Below, piece after piece: positions 50,221-59,198 of a stretch of DNA of 64,000 nucleotides. This DNA is from Verrucomicrobium sp. GAS474. GTDB lineage: Bacteria > Verrucomicrobiota > Verrucomicrobiia > Methylacidiphilales > GAS474. Position 1 is the first letter of the stretch, and every line of letters starts with the position of its first letter. The stretch is from contig NZ_LT629781.1 in assembly GCF_900105685.1 (NCBI RefSeq), positions 1,674,001 to 1,738,000 on the forward strand, given 5' to 3'. A program made the position numbers and the translations under genes. The notes under the pieces are model-generated. The model did not search any database, was not told where the DNA came from, and saw only the letters and a list, made by a program, of their open reading frames with translations.

Positions 50221-50961
50221 TTAGAGAAGGATTTCGCTCAGGCGGGTGCGGAGGCCGTCGGGATCGAGGGGGCGGATGAGCTCGCCTTGGTAGGCGACGG
50301 CGATGGTGCCGGTCTCCTCGGAGAGGACGACGATGACGGCGTCGGTCTCCTCGGAGAGGCCGAGGGAGGCGCGGTGGCGGAGGCCGAGGGCGCGGTCGAG
50401 CTGCTCCCGGTGGGTGAGGGGGAAGATGGCGGCGGCGGCGGCGATCTTGTTCCCGCGGATGATGGCCCCGCCGTCGTGGAGGGGGGTCTTCGGGTAGAAG
50501 ATGGTGGCGAGGAGGTCGGCGCTGACTTCGGCGTTGAGCTGGGTGCCGGTGTCGCGGCCCGGGTTGAAGATGTCTTCCTGCTCGACGGCGATGAGCGCGC
50601 CGTAGCGTTCCCGCTGGAGGATCTCGACGGCGTTGACGATGTGCTCGATCACCTCGCTCTGCTGGTGGCTGCTGCGGAGGATCGGCTTGCTGCCGAGCTC
50701 GGAGAGCATCTGCCGGAGCTCGGGCTGGAAGAGGATGACGACGCCGATGAGGAGGGAGGGGTAGAACTGCTCCACGATGGCGCTGACGACGGAGAGGTTC
50801 AGGAAATGGGAGATGATGGAGAGGGTGACGAGGACGATCACCAGCCCCGTGAGCACGCGCGCGCCGCGGGTGCCGTGGAAGAGCTTCCAGATCGAGTAGA
50901 GGCCGACGGCGATGAGGAGGATCTCGATCGCCCAGGGCCAGGGAATGCGGGACAAATCCAT
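50221..50961 (-). CDS. cdaA: Membrane diadenylate cyclase CdaA
   Basis: The 246-residue protein makes c-di-AMP from two ATP. Three N-terminal hydrophobic helices (about 8-80) precede the DAC domain. Catalytic motifs are DGGAIIRGNKIAAAAAIFPLTH (the D-G-A region, reading DGGA here) and LGLRHRASLGLSEETDAVIVVLSEETG (the R-H-R motif). TLHDGG-type and GALIAVE elements complete the fold. It lies between folP and a CdaR-like stub, upstream of glmM, in an operon known in many bacteria for cell-wall and osmotic control. A 39-bp gap follows folP. Confidence 0.95.
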   Translation of the reverse strand: MDLSRIPWPWAIEILLIAVGLYSIWKLFHGTRGARVLTGLVIVLVTLSIISHFLNLSVVSAIVEQFYPSLLIGVVILFQPELRQMLSELGSKPILRSSHQQSEVIEHIVNAVEILQRERYGALIAVEQEDIFNPGRDTGTQLNAEVSADLLATIFYPKTPLHDGGAIIRGNKIAAAAAIFPLTHREQLDRALGLRHRASLGLSEETDAVIVVLSEETGTIAVAYQGELIRPLDPDGLRTRLSEILL

Positions 50962-51000
50962 GATGGGAAAAGAAGTTGGGAAAGGAGTTCTGACGGGGTT

Positions 51001-51855
51001 CTAGGATCGGGAATCCGGGGGGACGCCCAGGCCTTCCAGAAGCTGGCTGGCAGCCCGGGCGGAGGCGACGTCGTGCGTGCGCCAGATCCGGGCTCCCTGT
51101 GTGGCGGCGAAGGTTTCGGCCACCCTTGTGCTTACCTCCAAGGCGGCTTCCCCGGCAACCCTTTTCAAAAACGATTTCCGCGAGAGGCCGATGAGGAGGG
51201 GATAGGGGAGGGCGGCGACGGTGCGGAGGCGGGCGAGGAGGGCGAGGTTCTCCTCGGTCGTCTTCGCGAAGCCGAAGCCGGGATCGAGGACGATCCGCTC
51301 CCGCGCGATGCCGAGGCCCTCGGCGGCGGCGGCGGCGGCGGCGAGGTCCCGCGCGACCTCCCCGGCGACGTCGCCACCCGCGTACCCGGTCAGGGTCTGC
51401 ATCGTCTCCGGGGTCCCCCGGGAGTGGGTGAGGACGTAGCCGAGGCCGCGCCGGGCGACGACGGGCTGGAGCTCGGGATCGAAGCGGCCCCCGGAGATGT
51501 CGTTCACGATCGCGGCCCCCCGCTCCCACGCGCCCTCGGCGATGGCGGCCTTCGTGGTGTCGACGGAGAGGGGGATCTTCAGTTTCCCCCGGAGCGCCTC
51601 GAGGACGGGGAAAAGGCGGCGGCCCTCCTCCTCCGCCGGGACGGGAGCGGCCCCGGGGCGGGTCGATTCGGCGCCGAAATCGAGGAGATCAGCCCCGGCG
51701 GCCTCCATCTCGAGGGCGCGGGTGACGGCGAAGGGGAGGGAGGAGTAGCGCCCCCCGTCGGAGAACGAATCGGGGGTGAGGTTCACGATCCCCATCACCA
51801 GCGGGCGGGCCGGGAGGGGGAGGGAAAGAGTTGCCGTTTGCCAGGAGAAAGGCAT
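51001..51855 (-). CDS. folP: Dihydropteroate synthase
   Basis: The 284-residue enzyme joins pABA and hydroxymethyl-dihydropterin pyrophosphate in folate synthesis. The two signatures are intact: VMGIVNLTPDSFSDGGRY (about 19-36) and DLLDFGAESTRPGAAPVP (about 57-74). Further motifs are IPLSVDTTKAAIAEGA, IVNDISGG, LDPGFGFAKTTEENLALL and LIGLSRKSFLKR, with the TRVAET helix near the end. It heads the cdaA-glmM operon, a linkage seen in several bacteria. Start at the ATG at 51855; a 115-bp divergent promoter region separates it from the cupin gene. Confidence 0.96.
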   Translation of the reverse strand: MPFSWQTATLSLPLPARPLVMGIVNLTPDSFSDGGRYSSLPFAVTRALEMEAAGADLLDFGAESTRPGAAPVPAEEEGRRLFPVLEALRGKLKIPLSVDTTKAAIAEGAWERGAAIVNDISGGRFDPELQPVVARRGLGYVLTHSRGTPETMQTLTGYAGGDVAGEVARDLAAAAAAAEGLGIARERIVLDPGFGFAKTTEENLALLARLRTVAALPYPLLIGLSRKSFLKRVAGEAALEVSTRVAETFAATQGARIWRTHDVASARAASQLLEGLGVPPDSRS

Positions 51856-51970
51856 CCTTCTCTATGCCTTGCTTCACTCCGTGGAGCAAGGGAGGAAAGT
51901 TTTTCCGCCGGACGGATTCGGCCTCACGTTTTCGGTTTTTATGCCGAATACGGAATAACCGAGGAATCCG

Positions 51971-52519
51971 ATGCCGCCGTCCGCCCAGCCCACTCCATTT
52001 CCGCTCGCCTTTCCTCCCGTGGAGGGAGCGCTCTTCGCGCTCGACGAGGCGACGTTGCTCCGGGGCATCGAGGGGTCCCGCCACTCCCCCCGGAAGCGGA
52101 TCATTCTTCCCCTGCACCGGACCCAGGACGCCGCCGTCCAGCGGATGCTCAATTTCCTCCAGCCGGGGACCTACGCTGCCCCCCACATGCATCCCCAGCC
52201 CGGGGCGGTCGAGAACGTCATCGTCCTCCGGGGCGCGATCGATTTCTTCCGCTTCGACGCGGGCGGGAAGGTCCTCGACCGGATTCCGCTGAAGGAAGGG
52301 GGCGCGGGGATGATCGATATGGAGCCGGGCGTCTGGCACACCTTCACGGCGGTCGTTCCCGACACGGTGATCCTCGAGGTGAAGCGGGGGCCGTACCGCG
52401 CCGATCTCGACAAGGTTTTCGCCCCCTGGGCTCCCCTGGAGGGGGCGCCGGAGGCCGGGGCGTGGATGGCCGACCTGCTGCGGACGCCGCCGGTGCGGGA
52501 GTCCTCTGTTGGCGTTTAA
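51971..52519 (+). CDS. WbuC-type cupin protein
   Basis: The 182-residue protein is a single small cupin. The metal-site motif PGTYAAPHMHPQPGAVENVIVLRGAIDFFRFD (about 70-100) supplies His-x-His and Glu, and GVWHTFTAVVPDTVILEVKRGPYR near 118-140 supplies the second-motif His. This set, including the ending E-V-K-x-G-P-Y, matches the WbuC group found in O-antigen and other polysaccharide loci, whose reaction is not settled. It precedes the sigma-factor gene by 16 bp and probably shares its transcript. Confidence 0.85.
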   Translation: MPPSAQPTPFPLAFPPVEGALFALDEATLLRGIEGSRHSPRKRIILPLHRTQDAAVQRMLNFLQPGTYAAPHMHPQPGAVENVIVLRGAIDFFRFDAGGKVLDRIPLKEGGAGMIDMEPGVWHTFTAVVPDTVILEVKRGPYRADLDKVFAPWAPLEGAPEAGAWMADLLRTPPVRESSVGV

Positions 52520-52535
52520 GGGAAAAGGGGATACC

Positions 52536-53204
52536 ATGTCAGAAGGTTCACAGGGTGCGCTGGGCGGGGGGAAGGCGGGCGGGGCGGCGTTGCTGCTTCC
52601 GCCGCTTCCCAAGATCGCTCCGATCTCGGCCCCGTCTCCGGCGCTGTCGGGAACGTCGGGAAAGTCTGCTGCGAATGCGATGAAATCCAGGGATTCCTTC
52701 AAAGCCTCCTCCCCCGCCTCCGGCGGGGCCGGAACCCCGTCGCAGTCCCCTTCGCCCAAGGAGGCGGCCCTCGTCCGCGCCGCCCTCCTGGCCCTCACCG
52801 AAAAGCACGGCGCGATCGTCCTCCGCTACGCGACCCGCCTGGCGGGCGATCCGAAGCGGGGCGGCGAGGCGGTGAAGCGGGCCTTCGTCCTCCTCGCGGG
52901 GCTCCCCGATTTCCCTTCCCTGGCCGCCGAGAAGCAGGTGGAGAAGCTCTACCGCGCCGCCCGCGAGGCGGCCCTCGCCCAGCTCAAGGGCGAGGCGCGG
53001 CGTCCCCGGACGGCTACCGCCTCCCCCGTCGATCCGGTCCGCCTCGGGCTGAATCAGGTGCAGGAGGAGATGCTCCGGCTGAAGTTCGAGTGCGGCCTCG
53101 GGTATCCCGCGATCGGGGCGGTCCTCGACGTCGCGCCCGCCCACGTCGCCCGCCTCGTCCATGCGGCCCTCGCGCAGGTGAGGGGGAAGGAAGGAGCCGC
53201 GTGA
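52536..53204 (+). CDS. ECF-type sigma-70 family protein with disordered N-terminal extension
   Basis: The 222-residue protein has about 75 N-terminal Gly/Ser/Pro/Ala-rich residues, then a sigma-2-like helical region (ALTEKHGAIVLRYATRLAGDPKRGGEAVKRAFVLLAGLP, about 85-125) and a sigma-4-like helix-turn-helix (VQEEMLRLKFECGLGYPAIGAVLDVAPAHVARLVHAALAQVRG, about 173-215), both in the pattern of ECF sigma factors though diverged. Start at the ATG at 52536 is supported by an AAGGGG ribosome-binding site. Its stop overlaps the GTG of a membrane VWA protein (GTGA), the arrangement of a sigma/anti-sigma pair. Region 2 lacks some of the usual acidic and aromatic residues, so promoter melting is uncertain. 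Confidence 0.75.
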   Translation: MSEGSQGALGGGKAGGAALLLPPLPKIAPISAPSPALSGTSGKSAANAMKSRDSFKASSPASGGAGTPSQSPSPKEAALVRAALLALTEKHGAIVLRYATRLAGDPKRGGEAVKRAFVLLAGLPDFPSLAAEKQVEKLYRAAREAALAQLKGEARRPRTATASPVDPVRLGLNQVQEEMLRLKFECGLGYPAIGAVLDVAPAHVARLVHAALAQVRGKEGAA

Positions 53205-55576
53205 GCCCCGGTGCCTTTGCCCCGAACGATCCCGCCTGGACGGCCTATGCCCTGGGCGAGGTCTCGCCCAAGGAAAAGGAGGGGATGGATGCGGCGCTCC
53301 GCTTTTCGAGCGACGCTGGGGCCGAGGTCGAGCAGGTCCGCCTCGCCGCGCAAAACCTCCGCGAGGCGTGGGTGGCGGAGAAGGTCGAGGTCATCCCGCT
53401 GGAGCCCGCGGCCTTCGTCGACGGCGTGATGGGGGAGGCCGGGATCGGAGGGGCCGGGGGGGCGAACCCGGCGCTCTTCCGCATCGGTTCCCTCTCCCTG
53501 CCCGTCTCGCCGAAGTACGTCGTCCTCGGCTTCGCCGTGATCGTCGCGGCGGCGGGGGGCGGGCTGACGTGGGAGATGGAACAGCAGCCCCGGCCCGCGA
53601 TGCTCCGATGGATCCCCGCGCTGGGAAGCCAGCCCGAGACGGAGGCCCTCACCCCGGTCCAGCCGCCCGGCGAGGTCACGACGACGATGGAGGCGGTGCC
53701 GCCCACGCCCGTCACGCCGCCTCCCGCGCTCGGCGACAACGCCTTCGACGTCCGCCAGCCCGATGCGGCGTCGGCTCCGGCCCCGGCTCCTGCGCCCGCC
53801 CCGGCGACGGCGCAGCAGACCGCCCCGACTCCCGCTCCCGCCGCTCCGGCCCTGACTCCCGCCTCGCCCCCGCCGGCGGCCGCTCCCGCCGCGGCCTCGG
53901 TCGCGGCAAGTTCGGCTGCGGCTGCGGCTGCCGCCGAGGCCGATGCGGCCCGCGCGGCGCGGAAGGAACGGATCGACCGGCTCCGGGACCAGCTCGCCGC
54001 CGAGGCTCCCCCGGCGACTCCGGCGGCGCCCTCCTCCTCGGCCCCCTCGGCCTTTCCCGACACGATCTCCTCGGTCCCGATCCAGACCGAGACCGAGATC
54101 CCCCTCGCCTCGACCCAGCCGGGCGGGATCGCCTTCGTCCCCGGGCCGCTCCGGGTGGTGCGGCAGCCGATCCAGACCGGCTTCGCCCTCGCCGAGATCG
54201 TCCCCGTCCTCCCGGTGGCGCTGCTGCCCCGGGAGCGGGCCGCCGACGGTTCCTACCTGGAGGAGGGAAACGGCATCCGCCTCGTCGATTACGGTGCCGA
54301 CAACGACGCCCAGACGGTTCCCGCGCAGCTTCCTTTCGTGATGATGGCGCGGCTCTTCCCGTCGCCGTGGGCGGAGGGGCGGCAGCTCCTCGTCGTCGGG
54401 CTCCGGGCGACGACCCCGGCCCAGGTGGCGCGGCCTCCCGCGAATCTCGTCTTCCTCGTCGACAACTCCCTCTCGATGGGCGCGCCCGACCGCCTCGGCG
54501 CCTTCAAGAAGGCCGTCCTGCCGTTCCTGGAACGGCTCCATCCCGGGGACCGCGTCGGGATCGTGACCTATGCGGGAAGCTCGGCGATCCCGCTTCCGCT
54601 GACCGAGATTCCGAAGAAGAGGGACGAGGCCAAGACCGGCGCGGCGGCGGCCTCGCTGGTCTCGGCCCCCGGTGCCGACGCCGCCGCCTCGGCCTCCGAG
54701 GACGAGGCGCGGGCGACGATCCGCTCCGCCTTCAGCCGCCTCGCCGTCGCCACGGCCGACCGTCCGGGGGCGAGTCTCCGCGCCGCCTTCGACATGGCGA
54801 AGAAGGGGTTCGTCCCCGACGGATTCAATCGCGTGATCGTCGTCACCGACAACGACCTCGATTCCCTCGCCTACGGGCAGAAGGGGGAGGGCGGGATGAC
54901 GGGCGAGATCACCCGGCAGGCGCGGGAGGGGGTGACGCTGAGCGTGATGTTCCTCGGCAAGGAGGCGGCCGACGGGCCGATGCTGCGGAAGGTCGTCGCC
55001 GCCGGGCGCGGGCGCGGATCGGTCCTGCGGACGGCGGGCGGGGTCGAGACGGTCCTCGAACGGGAAGTCGCCTCGCCCCGCCCGGCCTCGGTGAAGGATG
55101 TGCGGCTCCAACTCGCCCTCGCCCCGGAGTCGGTCGGCGCGTGGCGGTTGATCGGCTACGAGAACCGGCTCCCCGTGACGGGAAACGGGATCGCGCCGAA
55201 GGAGGGGGACGGGCTGCTCGCGTTCTATGAATTGCAGCGCCCCGTGGCGGCGGCCCCGGTCGACCTCACCGCCCGCTTCCGCCGCGACGGGAGCGAAGGG
55301 GGTGGAAAGGAAATCCTCCACCTCGCGGGCCTCGCTCCCGCCACTGCCTCGCAGGAAGTCTCCCCCCAGTTGCTCCGCGAGTTCGACCGCTCCGCCGCCG
55401 AAGTCCGGGACCGCCTCGCCGCCCTCTCCCCCGACACCCGGGCGGGAGGGGTGAAGAGTCCGAGCGCCGAGACCGTCCCCAACAGCGTCCCGAGCGCAGG
55501 CAGCGACAGCGCCGAAGCGTACAAGAACTTCCGGCAAAACACCGAAGAGTGGCTCGACGCCGGAAAGAAAAATTAA
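53201..55576 (+). CDS. Membrane-anchored von Willebrand factor A-domain protein with anti-sigma-like N-terminus
   Basis: The 791-residue protein starts with a helical cytosolic module of about 75 residues (DPAWTAYALGEVSPKEKEGMDAAL), as in anti-sigma or YfbK-type proteins. One membrane helix (about 105-123, YVVLGFAVIVAAAGGGLTW) is followed by a long Pro/Ala/Thr-rich linker and an Ala/Glu coiled segment. A VWA domain then begins near 410 with the MIDAS start LVFLVDNSLSMGAPDRL, and a C-terminal region resembles the DUF3520-type end of YfbK homologues. An ideal AAGGAG precedes the GTG start, which overlaps the sigma gene. It probably restrains the sigma factor and senses periplasmic or surface ligands. 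The C-terminal tail is polar. Confidence 0.85.
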   Translation: MSPGAFAPNDPAWTAYALGEVSPKEKEGMDAALRFSSDAGAEVEQVRLAAQNLREAWVAEKVEVIPLEPAAFVDGVMGEAGIGGAGGANPALFRIGSLSLPVSPKYVVLGFAVIVAAAGGGLTWEMEQQPRPAMLRWIPALGSQPETEALTPVQPPGEVTTTMEAVPPTPVTPPPALGDNAFDVRQPDAASAPAPAPAPAPATAQQTAPTPAPAAPALTPASPPPAAAPAAASVAASSAAAAAAAEADAARAARKERIDRLRDQLAAEAPPATPAAPSSSAPSAFPDTISSVPIQTETEIPLASTQPGGIAFVPGPLRVVRQPIQTGFALAEIVPVLPVALLPRERAADGSYLEEGNGIRLVDYGADNDAQTVPAQLPFVMMARLFPSPWAEGRQLLVVGLRATTPAQVARPPANLVFLVDNSLSMGAPDRLGAFKKAVLPFLERLHPGDRVGIVTYAGSSAIPLPLTEIPKKRDEAKTGAAAASLVSAPGADAAASASEDEARATIRSAFSRLAVATADRPGASLRAAFDMAKKGFVPDGFNRVIVVTDNDLDSLAYGQKGEGGMTGEITRQAREGVTLSVMFLGKEAADGPMLRKVVAAGRGRGSVLRTAGGVETVLEREVASPRPASVKDVRLQLALAPESVGAWRLIGYENRLPVTGNGIAPKEGDGLLAFYELQRPVAAAPVDLTARFRRDGSEGGGKEILHLAGLAPATASQEVSPQLLREFDRSAAEVRDRLAALSPDTRAGGVKSPSAETVPNSVPSAGSDSAEAYKNFRQNTEEWLDAGKKN

Positions 55577-55625
55577 GCCGCTTCGGTTCCGCCAGCCTGC
55601 GGACGCATGATTCCCCCATCCGCTT

Positions 55626-55868
55626 CTCTCCCGATAGGAGTCTAGGCGTATTGGCCCCGCTACCCCTTCAGTCCGTACCCTCGGACGCTCCGGAAGCAGC
55701 CGATTTTAATCCAGTTCGGAGACAAGGCGCCGCCCAAGCGCGTCCGCCTAGCTAAGGCCCTCCGAACAGGAGGTTCCAGGAGGGGCAAAGCCCCTCTTGG
55801 GCTATAAAGCGGGTTACATCCAGCTGTACCGGGTCGACCGCGCAAGCCCCGAAGGGCTGCCCCGCTCC
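55626..55868 (+). repeat. Interspersed repeat, copy F
   Basis: A 243-bp copy in the orientation of A, from CTCTCCCGATAGGAGTC to CGAAGGGCTGCCCCGCTCC, of the CCA/TGG subfamily, lying in the 322-bp gap between the converging VWA and khpB/jag genes. It has GGGTTACATCCAGCTGTACC where most copies have GGGTCGCCTCCAGCTGTAC, a variant shared with copies 0 and B. Nothing else is visible in the gap. Confidence 0.9.
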
Positions 55869-55898
55869 CATGGCGTCCAAGGAAGACGCACTCGCCCC

Positions 55899-56387
55899 CT
55901 ACCTCACCTGCAACACCACCGTCTTCAACTTCCCATTCCCCCCCTCGACCGCGACGCTCTTCGTCGTGACCTCGGGGTCCTCCTGGAAGGCCTGGTGGAT
56001 CATCCACCGCTCGTAGGCGTTCATCGGCGGGAGGGTCTCGGGCTTGCCGGTCTCGCGGACGCGGTCGGCCTTCTGGCGGATGGTGGCGAGGAAGTCGTCC
56101 TGTTCCTTGCGGCGGTAGCCCTCGACGTCGACGATGATGCGCGGGGTCTGGTGGACGTCGCCTTCCTCGTCGCGGTCGATGAGGCGGTTCAGGAGGTACT
56201 CGACCTCGTCGAGGGTCCGCCCGTCGCGGCCGATGAGGCGGCCGGGATCGCGGGTGCGGATGTTGAGCCGGAGCCGCTCGCCCCGGTCGGCGGGCTCGTG
56301 GCTTTCCTCGACTTCAAAGACGAAGCCAAGGTGGCCGAGGAGCAGCTCGAGCAACTCCTTAGGGCTTTGTCCTTCGTGCGACGACAT
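55899..56387 (-). CDS. KH/R3H RNA-binding protein (KhpB/Jag family)
   Basis: The protein of about 162 residues has a KH domain with the G-x-x-G loop in GRLIGRDGRTLDEVEYLLNRL (about 50-70) and a C-terminal R3H domain (IRQKADRVRETGKPETLPPMNAYERWMIHQAFQE, with R ... H spaced normally). The Jag-N domain found in Gram-positive homologues is absent. Such proteins bind RNA and influence cell-wall growth, and lie next to yidC in the rpmH-rnpA-yidC cluster as here. Start could be the ATG at 56387 or 56399; the former gives MSSHEGQSPKEL. It lies 44 bp downstream of yidC. Confidence 0.9.
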   Translation of the reverse strand: MSSHEGQSPKELLELLLGHLGFVFEVEESHEPADRGERLRLNIRTRDPGRLIGRDGRTLDEVEYLLNRLIDRDEEGDVHQTPRIIVDVEGYRRKEQDDFLATIRQKADRVRETGKPETLPPMNAYERWMIHQAFQEDPEVTTKSVAVEGGNGKLKTVVLQVR

Positions 56388-56431
56388 GGCCCGTATCATG
56401 CCGCATGCCGATTTTTTTGGCTAGGCCGAAT

Positions 56432-58258
56432 CTATCGCTTGAAGCTGATGCCGTTCCCCGGCGCGGCTTTCTTCACCCGCTGAAGGACCGGAAGGGGCTT
56501 CTTGAGGTTCCGGTAGGTCTGGAACATCGAGATGAAGTTGTTCACCGTCCAGTAGAGGGCGAGGGCCGAGGCGAAGTTGTAGAAGAAGATCAGCATGATG
56601 AAGGGCATGAACTGGAGGATCTTCATCTGCGCGGCGTCCCCGGTCTGCGGGGTGATCCGCATGAGGGCCCACTGGGAGAGGGTCATGATGATCGGGAGCG
56701 GGTTGATCGGAAGGTTCACGCCGGGGAGGACGGCGATGGTGTCGGGCTGGACGAGGTCCTTGATCCAGAACCAGGTCTCGTGCCGGAATTCGACGGCGCT
56801 CTGGAGCATGGTGTAGAAGCCGATGAAGATCGGGATCTGGATGAGCATCGGGAGGCAGCCGCCGAGGGGGTTCACGCCGTACTCGCGGTAGAGCTTCATG
56901 ACTTCCTGCTGCATCTTCGCGGGATCGTCCTTGTACTTCGCCGAGATCTCCTTCTGCTTCGGGGCGACGGCCTGCATGAGCTTCATGCTGTGGTTGGCCT
57001 TCGACTGAAGGGGCCAGAAGATCCCCTTGAGGCAGGCGGTGAGGAGGATGATCGACCAGCCGTAGCTGGGGATGACGGTGTGGATCCACTTCATCGCCTT
57101 GAGGAGGGGGAGGGCCGCCCAGGCGAAGAAGCCGAAGTCCATGAGGGCCTTCTGGCCCTGGCCGAGGGTGGCGAGCTCGTCGTATTCCTTCGGACCGGCG
57201 TAGAGGGAGTAGTCCTCGGTGCGGGTCTCGTTCGGGTTCAGGGTGAAGGGGGCGAAGGTGGCCGAGGCGGAGACGGCGGGGAGGATTGTCCCGGCGGGGC
57301 TGGGGGCCTGGGGATGGCCGGGGCGGTAGATGAGGGAGGTGACGCGGCGGATGGGGTCGCCCTCCGGCGCGGTCAGGACGACGGTGAAGAAGCGGTTCCG
57401 CACGGCGGCCCAGCCGATCTTCTCCTCGGGTCCGGCGATGCCGTCGCGGGCGGGATGGGGGCTGATGAAGTTGAAGCTGCCGCTCGCCTCGAACTCGGGC
57501 GCGGTGATGTGGCCGGTCGCCTTGTTGCTGCCGGCCTGGGACCAGGTGGCGCCGATCGTGGGGGGGCCGTCATTGTGGTAGAGGGGGCCGACGAGGCCGA
57601 TCTGGGCCTGACGCTCGGGGAGGGAGAGGGCCTGGCCGGTGGTGTTCGTGAGCCGTTCCTCGAGCTTCACGCCGTAGGAGCCGTCGAGGGTGTAGAGGCG
57701 CTCGATGCGGAGGCCGTTCGGGAGGGTGCGGGCGAAGGCGACGTGGGTCTCGTCGGCGCCGGGCTCCAGCTGGTAGTCGATGGCCGACTCGGTCTCGGCG
57801 GTGTTCCAGCCGGTGAGGTTGAAGATGGGGAGGGCGACGTGGTCGACGGCGGCGAGGCCGGGGCCGTTCAGGAGGACGGGGTCGCCGCCCTTGATCTCGG
57901 CGTGCTGCTTCAGGACGATCGTGGCGGGGCCGCCGCCGTGGCTGGTGAAGGTGACGCGGATGGCGCTGTTTTCCAGGACGGGACGCGCTTCGGGGAAGGA
58001 GACGGCGGGAGCCGGGGCGGGCTTGGCCTTCGCCTTTTCCTTCTCGCCGGGGAGGGCGCTGAGGGTCGGCGTGGAGGCCGGTTCGGCCGCGGTCGCGGGG
58101 GTGGCGATCTTCGCGACGTCGGCGGGATTCGGGCGCGGGGGGGTCTTCGGCGAGGGCCAGCGGGCGGTGGAGTAGAAGGTCCAGCCGACGAGGGCGGCGA
58201 CGCAGAGGCCGACGGCGAGCCAATCCGATTTGCCGAGGCGGGGGGAGGGTTCGTTCAT
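56432..58258 (-). CDS. yidC: Membrane protein insertase YidC
   Basis: The 608-residue insertase has one N-terminal membrane helix (about 10-28), an Ala/Pro-rich stretch, a large periplasmic beta domain (about 80-370) and the conserved C-terminal five-helix core: IPSYGWSIILLTACLKGIFWPLQSKANHSMKLMQ with the functional Arg-equivalent position, KYKDDPAKMQQEVMKLYREYGVNPLGGCLPMLIQIPIFIGFYTML, and a last basic tail. The Gram-negative-type periplasmic domain supports a diderm cell. It inserts respiratory and other membrane proteins with or without SecYEG. It follows yidD by 39 bp in the rpmH-rnpA-yidD-yidC-khpB run. Confidence 0.97.
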   Translation of the reverse strand: MNEPSPRLGKSDWLAVGLCVAALVGWTFYSTARWPSPKTPPRPNPADVAKIATPATAAEPASTPTLSALPGEKEKAKAKPAPAPAVSFPEARPVLENSAIRVTFTSHGGGPATIVLKQHAEIKGGDPVLLNGPGLAAVDHVALPIFNLTGWNTAETESAIDYQLEPGADETHVAFARTLPNGLRIERLYTLDGSYGVKLEERLTNTTGQALSLPERQAQIGLVGPLYHNDGPPTIGATWSQAGSNKATGHITAPEFEASGSFNFISPHPARDGIAGPEEKIGWAAVRNRFFTVVLTAPEGDPIRRVTSLIYRPGHPQAPSPAGTILPAVSASATFAPFTLNPNETRTEDYSLYAGPKEYDELATLGQGQKALMDFGFFAWAALPLLKAMKWIHTVIPSYGWSIILLTACLKGIFWPLQSKANHSMKLMQAVAPKQKEISAKYKDDPAKMQQEVMKLYREYGVNPLGGCLPMLIQIPIFIGFYTMLQSAVEFRHETWFWIKDLVQPDTIAVLPGVNLPINPLPIIMTLSQWALMRITPQTGDAAQMKILQFMPFIMLIFFYNFASALALYWTVNNFISMFQTYRNLKKPLPVLQRVKKAAPGNGISFKR

Positions 58259-58297
58259 GGGATGAAGGGGGTTGGGGAAAGGGAGGTGGAGGGGGCT

Positions 58298-58612
58298 TTA
58301 AGAGGGAGGGAGTTTAACGCAGTAGGGGCCGGAGTCACCCGATTTCGGAGCGGTGGGGAAACCTTTTTTCGTATTCAGGGGAACGGGATCGGGGCCGTGG
58401 CCGCCCCAGGGATGGCAGCGGCAGATCCGCCGCGCGGCGAGAAGGGAGCCCCGGGCGGGACCCCATTCGCGGAGGGCTTCCTCGGCGTAGCGGGAGCAGG
58501 TGGGGGTGTAGCGGCACCAGCCTTGGAGACCGAAGAAGATTTTGACCGGGCCGAAGAGGAGCCGGTAGAGGGCGATGAGGCGACAGAGGAGGGCGGTCGT
58601 GAAATCACGCAT
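58298..58612 (-). CDS. yidD: Membrane protein insertion efficiency factor YidD
   Basis: The 104-residue protein matches YidD: RLIALYRLLFGPVKIFFGLQ-type amphipathic start, CRYTPTCSRYAEEALREWG with its paired Cys, and RICRCHPWGGHGPDPVP. It is a small peripheral membrane protein that helps YidC insertion. The gene overlaps the end of rnpA by 8 bp, so translation is coupled. The C-terminal 20 residues are a variable tail with one more Cys. Confidence 0.94.
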   Translation of the reverse strand: MRDFTTALLCRLIALYRLLFGPVKIFFGLQGWCRYTPTCSRYAEEALREWGPARGSLLAARRICRCHPWGGHGPDPVPLNTKKGFPTAPKSGDSGPYCVKLPPS

Positions 58613-59003
58613 CGGGCGGCTTCACCTTGGCCAGGGCCGTGGCGTAGAGGGCCTCCATCTGGGAGACGAGTTCGGGAAAGGGGAGGGCGCCGCTCGACGA
58701 CTTCGCCATCCAGAGGAGGCGGAAGGAAGGCGGGGAGGCGGCGAATTGCGGCGCGATATGCCGCCGGTGGACTTCGCGGAGGCGGCGGCGAAGGCGGTTG
58801 CGGACGTTGGCGTCGCCGAGGCGCTTCGGGGTGAGGAAGGCGACTTCGTCGGGCGAGGTGTCGCCCGGCTTACGGGGAAGGGCGAGGAGGGTGAGGGCGC
58901 GTCCGTGGAAACGTAGGGCGCCGCTGGCACCCTCCCCGGAGAAGGCGGCATCGAAGTGATGCCGCCGACGCACGATGCGTCGCCGTGGCAAACGCTCGCG
59001 CAT
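58605..59003 (-). CDS. rnpA: Ribonuclease P protein component
   Basis: The 132-residue protein subunit helps the RNase P RNA cut tRNA 5' leaders. The N-terminal RRRIVRRRHHFDAAFSGEG replaces the common L-x-x-x-x-F-x-x-x-F-x-x-G. The RNR signature is clear as LGDANVRNRLRRRLREVHRR (about 63-82). A GALRFHGRALTLLALP strand and a variable C-terminus complete the fold. The start lies 21 bp after rpmH, and yidD overlaps its end. Confidence 0.92.
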   Translation of the reverse strand: MRERLPRRRIVRRRHHFDAAFSGEGASGALRFHGRALTLLALPRKPGDTSPDEVAFLTPKRLGDANVRNRLRRRLREVHRRHIAPQFAASPPSFRLLWMAKSSSGALPFPELVSQMEALYATALAKVKPPDA

Positions 59004-59024
59004 GGGGAGGAACGAACCCCGGGA

Positions 59025-59198
59025 CTAGGCCTGGGTGTGGCGGGCGAACTTGACGTCCGCGCCGACGGGAACGAGCCGGACCCGGCCCTTGCGGCGGCGG
59101 CGGCTGAGGATGGCGCGGCCCGACTTGGTGCGGGTGCGGGCGAGGAAGCCGTGCTGGCGCACGCGGCGCTTCTTGGAGGGCTGGTAAGTCCGTTTCAT
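59025..59198 (-). CDS. rpmH: 50S ribosomal protein L34
   Basis: A 57-residue frame from the ATG at 59198 encodes [20 protein letters not shown] followed by [19 protein letters not shown], the universal L34 signature. It has a C-terminal extension ([18 protein letters not shown]) about 13 residues longer than in Escherichia coli. It heads the rnpA-yidD-yidC-khpB run. dnaA, its frequent neighbour, is not in the window; repeat copy G lies upstream instead. Confidence 0.97.
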   Translation of the reverse strand: MKRTYQPSKKRRVRQHGFLARTRTKSGRAILSRRRRKGRVRLVPVGADVKFARHTQA

